From assembly GCA_963556195.1 (NCBI GenBank), contig OY744537.1:20651726-20715725 (forward strand): a stretch of 64,000 nucleotides of DNA. The letters are read 5' to 3'. Origin of the DNA: Sepiola atlantica. Its lineage: Eukaryota; Mollusca; Cephalopoda; Sepiida; Sepiolidae. The notes below the pieces were generated by a model. The model was not told the origin of the DNA. It made no database searches and saw only the letters and a program-made list of their open reading frames with translations. The translations under genes were made by a program, and so were the position numbers. Positions 1 to 11,656 of the stretch are shown here, one piece after another. Position 1 is the stretch's first letter, and the number at the start of each line of letters is the position of its first letter.

Positions 1-208
1 CATAAGCACATATTAATTGACCCTTTTTTTTTATGGAAAATAATGACGCATTTCATTCACTTACAAATCGGTCAGAATATCGGAATTTTTTATATGATCT
101 TATATTTTTTAAACTTTATCAGATTTGGTAAAGTGAACGTGATTTTTCAGATTCAGCATAACAAGCTTTAAACCAAATTCAGAATATTACAAGTCACTTT
201 TCTTTGCG

Positions 209-298
209 CTTTTTTTTTTTTTTTTTTTTTTAACATAGTTCACCCCAAACAAGGTAAGCCGCCACTGTAGACGTAAGGGACTACTGAGCTTACATAGT
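209..298 (-). mobile_element. LINE family A, 3' tail fragment
   Basis: A poly-T run (about 210-231) is followed by CACCCCAAACAAGG and a GCCACTGTAGAC-like stretch. Read on the minus strand this matches the 3' end of the family A LINE elsewhere in the window (9455-9500, 26590-26670, 33890-33975, 57852-57930): a block with AGTGGC, then CTTGTTTGGGGTGAA, then an A-rich tail. It is a severely 5'-truncated insertion without coding sequence. Confidence 0.75.
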
Positions 299-399
299 TT
301 TGATCATGAATTAAAGTGGGGAAACTGTCGTATGACCACATGCTTTAAAGACACACAAAAAAAGAATGAAACATAATGACGCATTTATTTTCAAAGAAT

Positions 400-452
400 T
401 AGTTGTTCTGTTTTATAGCATATCAACTCTTTTTGGGTTTTTTTTTATAAAC
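400..452 (-). mobile_element. SINE-like element D, 3' end fragment
   Basis: The sequence GTTGTTCTGTTTTATAGCAT followed by ATCAACTCTTTTTGGG matches one end of the 388-bp insertion at 10905-11292 (GTTGTTTTGTTTTATGTCAT, ATCAACCCTTTTCGGG). In minus orientation this is the A-rich 3' end. Only about 50 bp remain. Confidence 0.5.
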
Positions 453-778
453 GCCAAAACATAATACCTATAAGAAAATGATTCATTAAATAAAAAGTTA
501 TGTTACCCACCGCTAAAGACCTTCTGCAATCATATTACAATGCAACAAATCTAACTGTTCAAGTCTGTATGTATTACACCACTTGTGCCCCTACCCATAA
601 TATTATGTTTAGTGAAGTTATATATAAAGAAATATAAGTAACGTAATTTCTAAAAGTATAGTTATAATCTTTCATTCAATATAGATGAGTACTTTTCAGC
701 TAGTATAAAAAATACAACAAAAAGAATTTTCTTGAAATTTTAATAATATGATTTGACTGTGGAAGCAAGACGTGAACA
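453..778. other. AT-rich spacer, nothing recognised
   Basis: I see no coding, RNA or repeat signature in this AT-rich stretch. Confidence 0.5.
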
Positions 779-1690
779 TCATATTTGGTTTAACGTCTGT
801 TTTACATGCTGGCATGTGTTGGACGGCTTTTAAAAATTGACTTCCAAACTAACTTATCTCTGGCCAGGTCTTTATTTATCCTTCTTTCTATCAAATCCAT
901 CCTTATCACTTCCTCCCACATTTTCCTTACATTTTCCCTACTAACTGACCTTGCTACCGCAACTGTTCTACCTGCTAACCTAAGCACTCTCATCCATTAT
1001 TCTATCATTATTATATTCAGTTTTACATCCATTTTATATGCTGGCATGTGTTGGACGGCTTTTAAAAATTGACTTCTAAACTAACCTATCTCTGTCCCGG
1101 TCTTTATTTATCCCTCTTTCTCTCGAGTCGCCCTTATCACTCCCTCCCATGTTTTCCTTAGTTTTCTCATATAAGTTGACTCTGCTACCTCAATTGGTCT
1201 ACATCTACTAACCCATAAATTCTCATCTCTCCTTTCAATGTGGTCATACCATCAAAGTCTGTTCCGCACACATCCCTCTATACTGTCAGATTTAATCTTC
1301 CTCTGAGGTCATCTGATCTAAGCCTATCTTTAAGACTAACATTACACATCCATCTTATCATTCTTATGTCATTTCTCTGTGCAACGCAGTCTTCAACCCT
1401 CAATGGCCAGTTTTCTTTTCATATATCACACTGTGCACAAATACCTGATAAACTCTTCCCTTGGTCGACAGCGGTAGCGCCCTGCTGGTTAGTAAAGGAA
1501 GAAGTTCTCTGAACTTATTCCATCTACTCCTAATTATTGCAATCACACTAGCACCTGCTCCTCCCTGCGTTCCAATGGCATCATCAAGACGACAAAACTT
1601 CTGAACAATTTCAATAGCTTCGCCATCTAAATATATTTTCTCCACACGTGAGTTCTCACCCATCTTCATTATCTTGCACTTCTTGCACAC
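779..1690 (-). pseudogene. LINE family E (RTE-like) ORF2 C-terminal pseudogene, tandemly duplicated tail
   Basis: On the minus strand, 1690-1400 encodes a stretch resembling the end of an RTE-type ORF2: an FCRLDDAIGTQGGA segment followed by RSRWNKFRELLPLLTSR. About 1390-1260 carries remnants of the IRMIRWMC / LRSDDLRGRLNL block, and 993-802 encodes RKMWEEVIRMDL...SRPTHASM, the typical C-terminal end. The reading frame is broken several times. The last ~230 bp are present twice in tandem: CTGGCATGTGTTGGACGG recurs at about 808 and 1040. Non-functional; it has no promoter or catalytic RT core here. Confidence 0.8.
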
Positions 1691-2243
1691 AAACTAGTTA
1701 TTTTCTTTCAACTTCAAATTACCAGTAATTCCACTGCACTTCTTGTGTACCCAATATTGCAAGTACCACAAAAATTTGAGGTGCACCTGACTCCCTGTCC
1801 AATAACTGAGCAGGAGAACTTTCCACTCTCTGAGGGATTTTCAACACTACAATCACTGATTATCCATCACTTTGATCTTGGTAACATTCACTCTCAGACC
1901 TTAACAATTAAATGTCATTGTCATAACAATAGTGCAGATCAAAAAGTGCTGAATAAAATAATGTAGAGTGTTTTCCACAAATAATGTCAACTAAATTTAG
2001 GGAATACCTCAAATCCTTATTTCAAGTTATTTCAACTTTACACCATTGTTTTTATATACTGCTTAGGATAATGCGATATCAATCACAAGGTTAAGTAACT
2101 ATCATTTGTTATTGTTTTTAACTCAATGTTTTCAGGTATTTCATGTAGCGAACTTTACAAAGCGACAACAAGCCAGCAAAGCCAGCTAATGTACTCATAA
2201 AATCTTCCAGGAAAAAGGCATTTAATACTTGTCTATTGAAAGA
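1691..2243. other. Spacer, nothing recognised
   Basis: No coding or structural signal that I can support. Several short open frames are present but show no family motif. Confidence 0.4.
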
Positions 2244-2446
2244 TAATCAAAAAAGGGTAATAATCAAAAAAGGGTAATAATCAAAAAAGGGTAATAATCA
2301 AAAAAGGGTAATAATCAAAAAAAGGGTAATAATCAAAAAAGGGTAATAATCAAAAAAAAGGTAATAATCAAAAAAGGGTAATAATCAAAAAAAGGGTAAT
2401 AATCAAAAAAGGGTAATAATCAAAAAAAGGTAATAATCAAAAAAGG
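2244..2446. repeat. 17-bp minisatellite (TAATCAAAAAAGGGTAA)n
   Basis: About 12 head-to-tail copies of a 17-bp unit. Copies differ mainly in the length of the A run (6 to 8) and in GG versus GGG. This is the signature of replication slippage within a minisatellite. Confidence 0.95.
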
Positions 2447-2685
2447 TCTTACCTGGATGTGTATATTCTTCTGGAAATGGAAGAGTCTTACCTAAGAAAG
2501 AAAAAAAAAAGTTTTTTTTAAATTATTTTAAACAGACAATAATAAAAGTCATTTATGTGTGAATTTGGGGTATGGAGAGTTTTTCCTTGGATTATTGCCC
2601 TCACCGTACCTATTTATTTTTCGATTATGTTCCAGCTGCTGTGCCCTCCAGGCTTTTTTCTGGTGTATTTTTTAATATTCAAATA

Positions 2686-3271
2686 CAGATCGACTCGGGC
2701 CACCATCCAAAAAAAAAAATGGCACCCATGGAATCATTAATAAAATTTCACAATCATTTCTGTAATCCAATCATATTTGCTACAAATAAACTTCAGTCTA
2801 TGTATGACTTGTCCACTAAGTTACAGTGATGAATGTCCAACAGTCTTTGCTTTATTACCATTCAATGATAAGCACACCTGGATACAACATGCAAAATTAC
2901 CAATATCTCTGACACACTTGCAGTGCTCTGATTTGGGATGTGATGGCCCTCTTCAGATCAGGAATAGTCTGGGGATTGTTTTAATAGACATTATCTTTGA
3001 GATAACCCGAGATAAAAATGGGGGGTTTATGGTGTAGTGGGTATGAAGCTCATTCAGGATCACATACCTCCTGATGAGAAGATTACTAACGTGTCTCCTG
3101 TATATCATTGAATGCCGATAAAACAAAAACTGTTGGATATTCGTGACTGAAACTTGGTGAACAAGTCAGCCACAGACTGAAGTTTATTTGTAACAAATAT
3201 GATTGGATTGCAGAAAGGATTGTTAATTGTATTAACGATTCCATGCGTGGCATTTTTTATGGGTCACCCTG
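2686..3271 (-). mobile_element. Tc1/mariner-like element (family M1), decayed copy
   Basis: The element is flanked by TA on both sides (2684-2685 and 3272-3273). Its long terminal inverted repeats carry GGCACCCATGGAATCATTAA on the left and the matching inverted block on the right, ending GTCACCCTG. Between them the minus strand keeps scraps of an IS630/Tc1-mariner transposase C-terminus (an NNPQTIPDLKRAITSQIRAL-like stretch around 2920-3000) with stops and frameshifts. A second copy is at 25324-26808 and a solo right end at 54080-54224. Confidence 0.75.
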
Positions 3272-3952
3272 TACAAGTATTTTTCATCGTTTGTATATTG
3301 TGTACAAGAAAACAAATTGTAAATTTAAATACAACAGGTTTATAAGAACGTTAATGTGATTCTCGATGCAATTGCTTATGTTATGCATGACTCGTCATAA
3401 AACAAAACAGAAAAAAAAAGCTGTTTATCAGATTCAAATATGCATACAACATCGACATACATAATAAACGCTCAATAACAGGTATATTTAAATATGGGAA
3501 AAACATCACCATAGCTAAATAATATGCCTGAAGAACACCATGCGGGTGATACAGTCAAGATTTTGTCAAAAATAAATAGCAATGGTGAAGTCAATAGTCT
3601 GAAGACAAACAATACAATTAATCTATTAAGTTGTTGATCAAACATGACTATTCCACATATGGACAATAACTAAAGAATAACAACAGTTTTAATTGAAATA
3701 GCAGACGCTGTTAAGAAAAAGATTTTACATTCCTCTTTGCAGATTTCATGAAATAAGCTTCACAAATCAAATAAACAACAATTAATTATTATTATTAATA
3801 TTATCGTCAACATTTTACTTTATTTTATGAATTCTAATTATAAGAATTTGTTTAAATTTTTTTAATATTGTGCATTCTTTTGTGTAAACACAAGACAAAA
3901 AAAAACAGTAAAAAGTTAGTATTGGAGTCTTGGAACAAATAACTCATTCTGG

Positions 3953-3953
<1 letters not shown>
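3272..3953. other. AT-rich spacer
   Basis: No recognisable gene or repeat family. The open frames in this block lack any motif. Confidence 0.4.

Positions 3954-4005
<52 letters not shown>
3954..4005. repeat. (TA)n microsatellite
   Basis: About 26 uninterrupted TA dinucleotides. Confidence 0.97.
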
Positions 4006-4008
<3 letters not shown>

Positions 4009-4494
4009 TAACATTTTGAATATTGTTTTTAGAGATTGGCCTATATAAGAAAGCAGCCAGGAACTTTTTTTTTGTTGCTTCGACTTGAAAAAAGAATAAA
4101 CAAGTGTAACGAAGTGAACAATTTTGAAGTTCAATGGTTTTGATTTTTCTGAAGATAAAAATTCACTGAGAAAGCCTTGAATTTATTATTTATCCGGAGA
4201 AAATGTGTGTTTTTGAAATGGGCAGAAACAATTGTATGAATAAAGATGTTCTTTAAAAAATAAATTTGGGACATTTATTAAATTCTGTGTAATTGAGGGT
4301 GTGCGATACTGTAAGTTTTGCTGCTTTGTTGGACTTCGAACTTTGGTGTCTGTGCTGATGAACAGACTTGGTATCAATGAAGGTACATTTCGTCTCTGAA
4401 ACGATCGTACACTAAACAGTTGTTGATGTTGAATTCTTGGAAAGGATATAAATGAATATTTCATAAATTTATTTATCTTTGAACTATAATATAT

Positions 4495-4526
4495 ACATAT
4501 ATATACATATATATATATATATATAT
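4495..4526. repeat. (TA)n with TACATA interruptions
   Basis: Short TA-rich microsatellite interrupted by ACATA steps. Confidence 0.85.
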
Positions 4527-4580
4527 GAAGAATGAAGAAGAATGGAAAGGAATTAGAGAAGCAAAAGCCAAATCATAATT

Positions 4581-4581
<1 letters not shown>

Positions 4582-4612
<31 letters not shown>
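4582..4612. repeat. (TA)n microsatellite
   Basis: About 15 TA dinucleotides. It lies in the same 1.2-kb TA-rich stretch as the arrays at 4495 and 5152. Confidence 0.9.
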
Positions 4613-4618
<6 letters not shown>

Positions 4619-4728
4619 CTAGGCAGCATCTTCTCTTGCAGGCAAGTATTGTTGAATATAACAGACAACTTATGTCTGGATATCCTTAGGTAGATCCTTT
4701 CAATAGTCCGAATCAGAATCTTAGTTTC

Positions 4729-4749
4729 GGGGGGGGGGGGGGGGGGGGG
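4729..4749. repeat. poly-G tract, 21 bp
   Basis: Uninterrupted run of 21 G. Its true length is uncertain because homopolymers are error-prone in assembly. Confidence 0.9.
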
Positions 4750-5148
4750 ATTGGTCGATGAATCTGCCATAGTTTGGATTTGTGTCCCAAGTACTTTCAG
4801 ACCCATTCGAATCCATCTTCAGGGGAATGAGGATAATCAGGTACAGACCATGTGTTAGTATTATAAATGGTTTTGGTGGGAATTATGTAATAAGTACGAA
4901 ACTATAGTTAGCATTATAGACATTTTAATATATTATTACTGGTATTAAAGTTAATTCTGTTAATTACGGGTTTCTTGGTTTTTATATATAGTTCTTCTAA
5001 TATATGGAGTTTTTGTTTGTTAGTACTATATTCTAAGATTTTGGTATTTTCTACTAAGAGTTTTTTGAATTCCGATCGGAGGCAAAAATGGTTAGTTAAG
5101 TGTTGGGCTATGGCACTAGTATCAGACAAATGCATTGTCAATCTCCTT

Positions 5149-5151
<3 letters not shown>

Positions 5152-5190
<39 letters not shown>
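5152..5190. repeat. (TA)n microsatellite
   Basis: About 19 TA dinucleotides followed by CACACATAC. Confidence 0.95.
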
Positions 5191-5200
<10 letters not shown>

Positions 5201-6474
5201 CTGAAGAGCTTCTTTATTTTAGCTGGGTATTTTCGTACTCAGTATGTCAGAGAGAAGTAGGTTTGGATAGATCTCTCTTTGTCAACAGAGAGACGTTAAC
5301 TGATTTTAAAATTTTCCATATGCCACATTGTTTGCTTGATACCAAAATAAACCATGAAATTTTCTTTCTAAAACTCTAGTCGTTTTGCAGTTATTTTATC
5401 AACCAGTCAGTCTCTGGTCGATTAGTGCATTTTAAAGGTCACTCGCTTCTCAATGAATAAGATCACATTCACGTCTCCTTGCAACCAAATTTGATAAAAG
5501 GATATTCCATTAGATAAACTAAATGTTGTAAACGTCATGATTGGCATAAATACGAAACTAACATAAAGGGAAGTAATCAGGTATTGACTATATACGAAAG
5601 TACGTATATAAGACGGGCAGTCATATCTGGAAGGGAGCGAAGGGTAAACGTCTCTACTTCCTACCGGATCCCTGTTAAACGCAAACCACTCGGCGTATTC
5701 TTAATTTAGTATGTCGTATGTAATTTAGGATATAACACTAAAGATATTATGTTATACTAATAAGCACTTCAATTTTGTCAGCCCTTTCTTAATTAAATAT
5801 GGAGAAACATTAATATCAAGTCGAGTTATGCCAAAAAGGGTTATAAGGACAATTTATATATTACAACTGTTTTCATGACTTATAATTCTTATATTTTTAA
5901 TTCTGTATTTTTGGGATAAAGTATTTTCATTAGTGGTTATAATTTTCAGACTGGTTAACTCATTTGTTTTTATCGGCACATGGCCGAGGCGCCTAGGACA
6001 TTGTGTAGGTCATCTTGAGCAAAGGCAGCAAGAAGATTTAACAAATCAGCAGAAAGAATGCCACAAGGCCTGAAAAATAGAATGCGAACTGTGCTCCAAT
6101 AAAGGTTTGAGCTAAAAATTTCATAACGGTTCCCAAATTTGATGCAAGGCACTTCATAATATTCCAAAGAAAAGAAAAAAAAGTAATAAAATAAATCAGT
6201 AATAAAATAGCAGAGGTTCTCTAAAATTATATTACTGCTTTTTTTATATCTTACGCTAAACAAATACATAGAATTTACCCTAAAATTGGTTCACATGTGC
6301 ACTTACTTTCCAAAAGAAAAATATTTTTATTATATGAAGCAAAATGATACAATTAAAAACAACAAACTTTGAAAATATTGGAAATGAGATGCACAATCAG
6401 TTCTTATGCGTTTTCAGAATAGAAGTTGAGCGATATTTGTCAAATATAGTGTAATTAATCATCATTATCATCAT
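5191..6474. other. Spacer without identified gene
   Basis: I recognise no coding sequence. A TATATAAGACGGGCAGTC stretch near 5605 looks promoter- or LTR-like (TATA box followed by a GC-richer 80 bp), but nothing else supports this. Confidence 0.3.
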
Positions 6475-6722
6475 CATATTCGGTTTAACATCCGTTTTGC
6501 ATGCTGGCATGCGTTGTACAGCTTTAAGAAACTGACTTCTAAACAAACCTATCTCTGGCCAGATCTTTATTTATCCCTCTTTCTCTCAAGTCCATCCTTA
6601 TCACTTCTTCGCATGGCATTAGCCTTCCCCTGTGAACTGAACCTGCTACCTTACATCTGTTTTACATCTACTAACTCGCGAATTTTAATCCATTCTTTCA
6701 ATGTGGCCATAAAATCTTAATT
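6475..6722 (-). mobile_element. LINE family E, 3' fragment
   Basis: GGTTTAACATCCGTTTTGCA followed by TGCTGGCATGCGTTG parallels the start of the 779-1250 copies (GGTTTAACGTCTGTTTTACA, TGCTGGCATGTGTTG). Similarity continues for about 240 bp through the block encoding the end of ORF2. 5'-truncated and not coding. Confidence 0.8.
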
Positions 6723-7043
6723 TTGTTTAAGAATGATATTGTCCATTTAGATTTTAACAAGGATGTGTAAATATTCAGAGAATTCTACTTTTATTTATAT
6801 AAATATATATGCAAGTCATTTGAGATCACATGACCAAAAACATTTCGAAACTGATAATGATAAAAATTTTTCCTCAAAGACAAGCAGGACACTCATCCCA
6901 GTCTTGTAATGGTGGCGAAGTATTGGTCAGGGATGTATGCCACATTTGCAGGAGTAAAGATGGCATTAAGAGACACTTGGCTGCTCATGGGTGCTTTGCA
7001 CCAAATTGATTAGATGGCTTTCTATCAAGAAATTGCAATTATA

Positions 7044-7276
7044 CAGGGTGTCTCAAAAAAATGTACTCACTCTTAGAATGACGAGAAAACCTTTATTTAT
7101 GAACATAGAGAGAAATGAAATAGCTTCAAATACATGAAACAAATGTAACATTTGCGAACATGATTCTTCAATTACATCTGTCTCATGTATTCGATGCTAT
7201 TTCATTTCACTCTATGTTCATAAATAAAAGTTTTCTCGTCATTCTACGAGTGAGTACATTTTTTTGAGACACCCTG
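7044..7276. mobile_element. Foldback MITE, Tc1/mariner type, TA target duplication
   Basis: A 233-bp element with near-perfect inverted arms of about 100 bp. The left end is CAGGGTGTCTCAAAAAAATG and the right end is its reverse complement. TA flanks both ends (7042-7043 and 7277-7278), as expected for Tc1/mariner-type transposition. There is no coding capacity, so mobilisation would need a transposase in trans. Confidence 0.9.
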
Positions 7277-8380
7277 TATATGAGAGAATATTCGGTTATA
7301 TTTAATATGCAAACATTAAGATTAGCACAACAAATAGAGTTAAAACTTATCCTTTACTCCAGTGGAAATTTCCCTAACTGATAGAGTTCTGAAACTAATC
7401 TCCTTTATGATATTGAAAATGAGAAATAAGTATCCGTTGTATAAACTAATTATTTCTATGTAATCAGGCCATGGCTTGTGGGAATTCCCAATTTTTTCTA
7501 GGTTAGTATATATGCTTGAAATGAAAGCTAAATCTAAAGCTGCCACTAATTGTCTGGAGATTTCCCCGCTCCTACTAATCTGATTGATAAGTTTTAATCA
7601 ATATAGATTTGCTTTAATCGCCCGACACCGTTTCATAAATAAATGCACATAATAAAAACAAAAAACAAATCACTGATTTTTATAAATAAATACTTGCAGA
7701 ATGCCACACTATTTTATCTGCATTATTAAAGATGATCAATCTCTTATATTGGAAATATAATACAGTGGCATTCTAGTGTAGTCACTACAATTATTTATTT
7801 ATGAAAATCAGACTTTTTTTTTTTTTTTACAAAAACGTAAGTCATTTGTATGACTGCATACCTTCGCTTGGCAACGTAAGGATGGGACAAAGTCTTATCT
7901 GGGCCTTACTCATCCATATTCCTGAATTTATGCCAAAGAAACATTGTTAGCATAAAAACTATTTATTTGATCAGGCTGAAATTTTGCATGGTGGTTACTC
8001 TTATCAAAGAGCATCAGATCCATGCATCAAATTTGCACAAATCAGAAGTTGAAATTCCATCAAAATTTCGACTTGATCAAACTTTTCAAGGTCATATAAG
8101 ATGCAGAACATTATTGGCTACAATATGGGCCAAATAGTGAGTCTCTACGATGAACAAAACCAAATGTATCGCCAAAAATGTGACTTTGACCATATCCATG
8201 GCCTTGACAATTGACCTAAATATCTCAGAATTAAATCAGTTCTAATTAGACCATGGCCGATATTTTGACCAAGTTTGGTGACGATTGGTCAAGTGATGTG
8301 GACGCTATGTTGTACACAAACAAACTCGACTGAAAAAATAATCTTCCTAGCAGAGGTAAAAATTCCTAATAATCTTGCAT
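7277..8380. other. Spacer, probable old interspersed repeat at 7930-8360
   Basis: No coding signature. The stretch around 8230-8350 (CCAAGTTTGGTGACGATTGG, then GTGATGTGGACGC) reads like an interspersed repeat consensus to me. That is recollection, not something this window proves, because only one copy is present. Confidence 0.3.
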
Positions 8381-8575
8381 GCTTCTCAAGTTCTCCTGAA
8401 CATTAGTCCAGTCTAATAATACTAAACCAGGAGTGACAACAGCATATACATATACCTCCAATGTCTTATTCTAGTCTTTTTCACTCATTCATTTTTACAT
8501 TTCTTTTTCTCCCTGTTCCTTTTTCTGTTGTTGGATTTTTCCTTTCTTTTTGTTTTTCTATCTAACATGTTTCTG
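8381..8575 (+). repeat. Dispersed repeat R1, copy 1
   Basis: Shares about 190 bp with 30571-30775: CTCCTGAACATTAGTCCAGT here versus CTCCTGGACACTAGCCCAGT there. Both continue with CTAATAA-ACTAAACCAG and a pyrimidine-rich stretch containing CTAGTCTTTTTCAC. Family unknown. Confidence 0.75.
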
Positions 8576-8754
8576 GGCATCGTTTTTAACATTACTGACT
8601 TAAATCTGTTTTTATATTCTACACCTATACCCCTATTGTCACTGCTGACTTGGTATTACTAAATAAGGCTAGTTCTCATGATGAGAAAATTATAGGTTAT
8701 GTAAACAATATTTTGACTACCAAACCATAATTTTCATAAATAAAAATGCTTGTA

Positions 8755-8812
8755 GGGTGGGCTCCTTAACGATGTGGGTTCAATTCTTGTAACAGACCCA
8801 TTTTTTTTTGTA
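8755..8812 (+). repeat. tRNA-like 3' half (B-box-like), weak
   Basis: GGGTTCAATTCTTG resembles a pol III B box (GGTTCGANTCC) and is preceded by a short GC-richer stretch. No complete cloverleaf or A box is visible, so it is at best a truncated tRNA-derived SINE. Confidence 0.25.
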
Positions 8813-10892
8813 ACTATAACATTTATCTTAACAGGGTGAAATGGTTTAATTTGGTGTTGCTATACAGATGGTATCACCACAAAACGGAGTTTTTAATAAC
8901 ATTTAAAAACAGAAGAATTCCATTCTTACAAAAGATTGCAGTGTTTATGTTAGAAAGAAAAGGCCAGATGTCATGATTTAATTCGGCTGATACCACACAA
9001 AATAGTCGTGAAGGATTAAAGAGGGTGAGAAGACCGAGGAGGGACAGCACTAACCAGATCTCCACTGGAAGAGGCTTATTGACACCCAAATCCTAGAGGA
9101 GACCAATGGTGGTTACCAGCGAGAAATCAATGGTAGGTGGCTGTTGTGATACCGCAAGGTCATTTGTGGTGGTTATCGAAAAGAGGTGGAGAGTACTGAA
9201 AATCTGAGGGACTTGTCACTCAGACTCCAAGAAACACCACTGGTTGTTGTCGGTGAACAATCACTGACAATGACTTGTGTTATAACTCCTAGTGAGTACA
9301 AATAATAAATAATAATAAATGTTTTTCTCTCTAGAAATAATGTCATTTCTCATCAGATCTTGAAGAAAATTTGGCACTTAGGTTCAAATACATCGCAGAA
9401 ATAAAGAAAATCTGTGTTCATAAAAGGAATAAGATTTCAAATGTGAACTCTGAATTTTTTTTTACATTTTTTTCAGCTCAAACAAGACATATTGCCACTG
9501 AGATGTAAGGGGTTACTGTGATTTATGGTGGAATCCTAAGTGGGGAGTTGTGCAGCAAGATGTTTGTTCATGTTACATTTAAATTTCTGCATGTTGGTAC
9601 GGTCGGGGAAACAGGGAACAGAGAGGGAATTTCAAAGGCAACCAGTTTGAGGAAAGAGGCTTTAAGGGTAGAAAGTTTTCCGGCATCTGGGGACTTCTAC
9701 AGTGAAGAAGTGGGATTTTGCTGCTTGTCGGGTTATTTAAGTAGAGGAGGCACACGTGCAGTAAGTTCATTGGAGCACATTCTGTGGAAATACTTGTAAA
9801 AAAACACTGGGATGCAACATTGCAGCGATGGAACAGGGCTAGAGCTTGGTAGACAGCGCAAAACCTTAGAGACTCTTTTTTGCAGCCTGTCCAAGAGGAA
9901 AAGACTAGTGGTTGGTGCACCAGCCAAAATGTGGCAACAATACTCCATGCATGGGGAAATGCTGGCTTTATAAAGATATAGGATACTAGCAAGAGTGAGA
10001 AGTTTTCTAGTCCGGTAGAGGGAGTTTACCTTCTTGGCAGTATCTTCTATGTATTTATTCCAAATCATGTGAATGTAAGGTTAAGGAGTTTGAACTCGGA
10101 AAAGATGCTATCAGCCACGGCAATCGGTGGTTGCAAAGGTTTCTTATAATTGTTAAAGAAAAGGAGATTTGTCTTGTTAGCATCAAATGTAACCATCCAT
10201 TTTTGGCCCCGTTCTACTACAGACTGGATGTCATTTTCTAAGAATTCAGCCATCACTTTGGATATGTGTGCCGAGAACAGAGCCTGGTGTTATCAGCAAA
10301 TACACCCATCTCCGATGCGATTGCATCAGGGAGGTCGTTTATGAAAATCAGGAATAATAACGGTCAAATGATCGATCCCTGGCGCACACCTGCATTAATG
10401 TCATGTTGTTTAGATGTACGGCCATCGAGGACAACCTGTATCTTTCTTTTGGCTAATAAAGAATCTGCTTATATTAAATATCCGTCTAATAATACTGTAT
10501 GAATTAATTTTCATGAGAAAACCTTCATGGCAGATCTTGTCAAAGGTTTTGGATATAACAAGCACTACCACCCTAGCTTTACCAGCCTTGTCCAGTGTAC
10601 AGTATATGTGTTCAGAGATGTCCATTAAGATATCCACAATAGAATGGAATTGCCTAAATCCATACTGTTGGTCAGAAAGAAGTTTAGCATTTTTGAGATG
10701 GTGGACTATCGCTAGATTGATTAATGATTCAAAGATTTTAGTCAAGAGCGGGAAGGGGAGTTATGAGGCGATAATGTAGCGGCTGAATTCTTTCAGAGTT
10801 CTTGAAGATTGGTACCACAGGGGCAATTTTCCAGCTATCAGGGAAGCAAGATTCTGCAAGGCATTTGTTATAGAGTTTGGAGAGAACAGAGG

Positions 10893-10904
10893 CCAGCTCA
10901 GCAG
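10893..10904. repeat. 12-bp target-site duplication, left copy
   Basis: CCAGCTCAGCAG here and at 11293-11304, exactly 400 bp apart, bracket element D. On the minus strand the motif encodes the SAEL codons of the LINE, and the LINE reading continues sensibly when one copy plus the insert is ignored. Confidence 0.9.
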
Positions 10905-11292
10905 GTTTGGTTGTTTTGTTTTATGTCATATCAACCCTTTTCGGGTTATTTAATGCCGAATATGGTCATTTTGGTAAATGCTTTTATGCTTCAAGTTCTT
11001 TATATGTTCAAGTATTTATTCATGGTGTTTGGTTTGGTTGTTTTGCTTTACGGCACATCAATCCCCCCCACCCCTCGGGCCATTCAACGCTGAATCCGGT
11101 CATTTTGGCAAAAGCTTTTATGCTTCAAATTCCTCACATGTTCAAGTATTTATTCGTGGTATTTGGTTTGGTTGTTTTGTAGAGAAAAATGTGTTTGTTT
11201 TTGCCTTTGCATAACATGATTGAGTTTTGCAAAGGGAAAGGAAAAAACAATAACATAATTGTTTGGTGCATTTTTGGTTAGAAAGTCGGTAT
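10905..11292 (-). mobile_element. SINE-like element D with internal 135-bp tandem duplication
   Basis: A 388-bp insertion inside the LINE A pseudogene, bounded by a perfect 12-bp target-site duplication. In minus orientation it ends A-rich (ACATAAAACAAAACAACC), as expected for target-primed retrotransposition. It contains two tandem ~135-bp units, each with GGTTTGGTTGTTTTG, a TTTTATGCTTCAA block and a GTTCAAGTATTTATTC block. I see no clear A/B box. Fragments of the same 3' end lie at 400-452 and 15612-15665. Confidence 0.75.
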
Positions 11293-11304
11293 CCAGCTCA
11301 GCAG
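11293..11304. repeat. 12-bp target-site duplication, right copy
   Basis: Second copy of CCAGCTCAGCAG, identical to 10893-10904. Confidence 0.9.
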
Positions 11305-11656
11305 AGCATTTCTTTATTACTATAGCAGGGATAAGATCAGGTCTACGTGCTTTGGAGGTGTCAAGGTTTTTTATGATATCCAGGACATGAGAAGGGGTGA
11401 TGATCAGATCATCAAACGTGGTTTCCGTCCATATTGGGAAATTAGGGAGAGAGTGGTTTGTGGAATCCAAGGTAAAGTTTAAAGCGAACCGCTGGGTAAG
11501 CAGTTCAGCCTTATCCATTGGCATGCAAGCGACATCATGGTGGTTGGATAGTGGAAGGATTGTTGATTGCCCATTATTCACCACGCTATTATAGATTTTG
11601 CAGAAATCACTAGTTCCTAATTTCTACGACTCAATGCGTTTTCTGATCATTTCTGT

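Noticed and set aside
2244..2446. GGGTAA units suggesting telomeric repeats
   Set aside because: The unit is 17 bp (TAATCAAAAAAGGGTAA), not a 6-bp telomere repeat.
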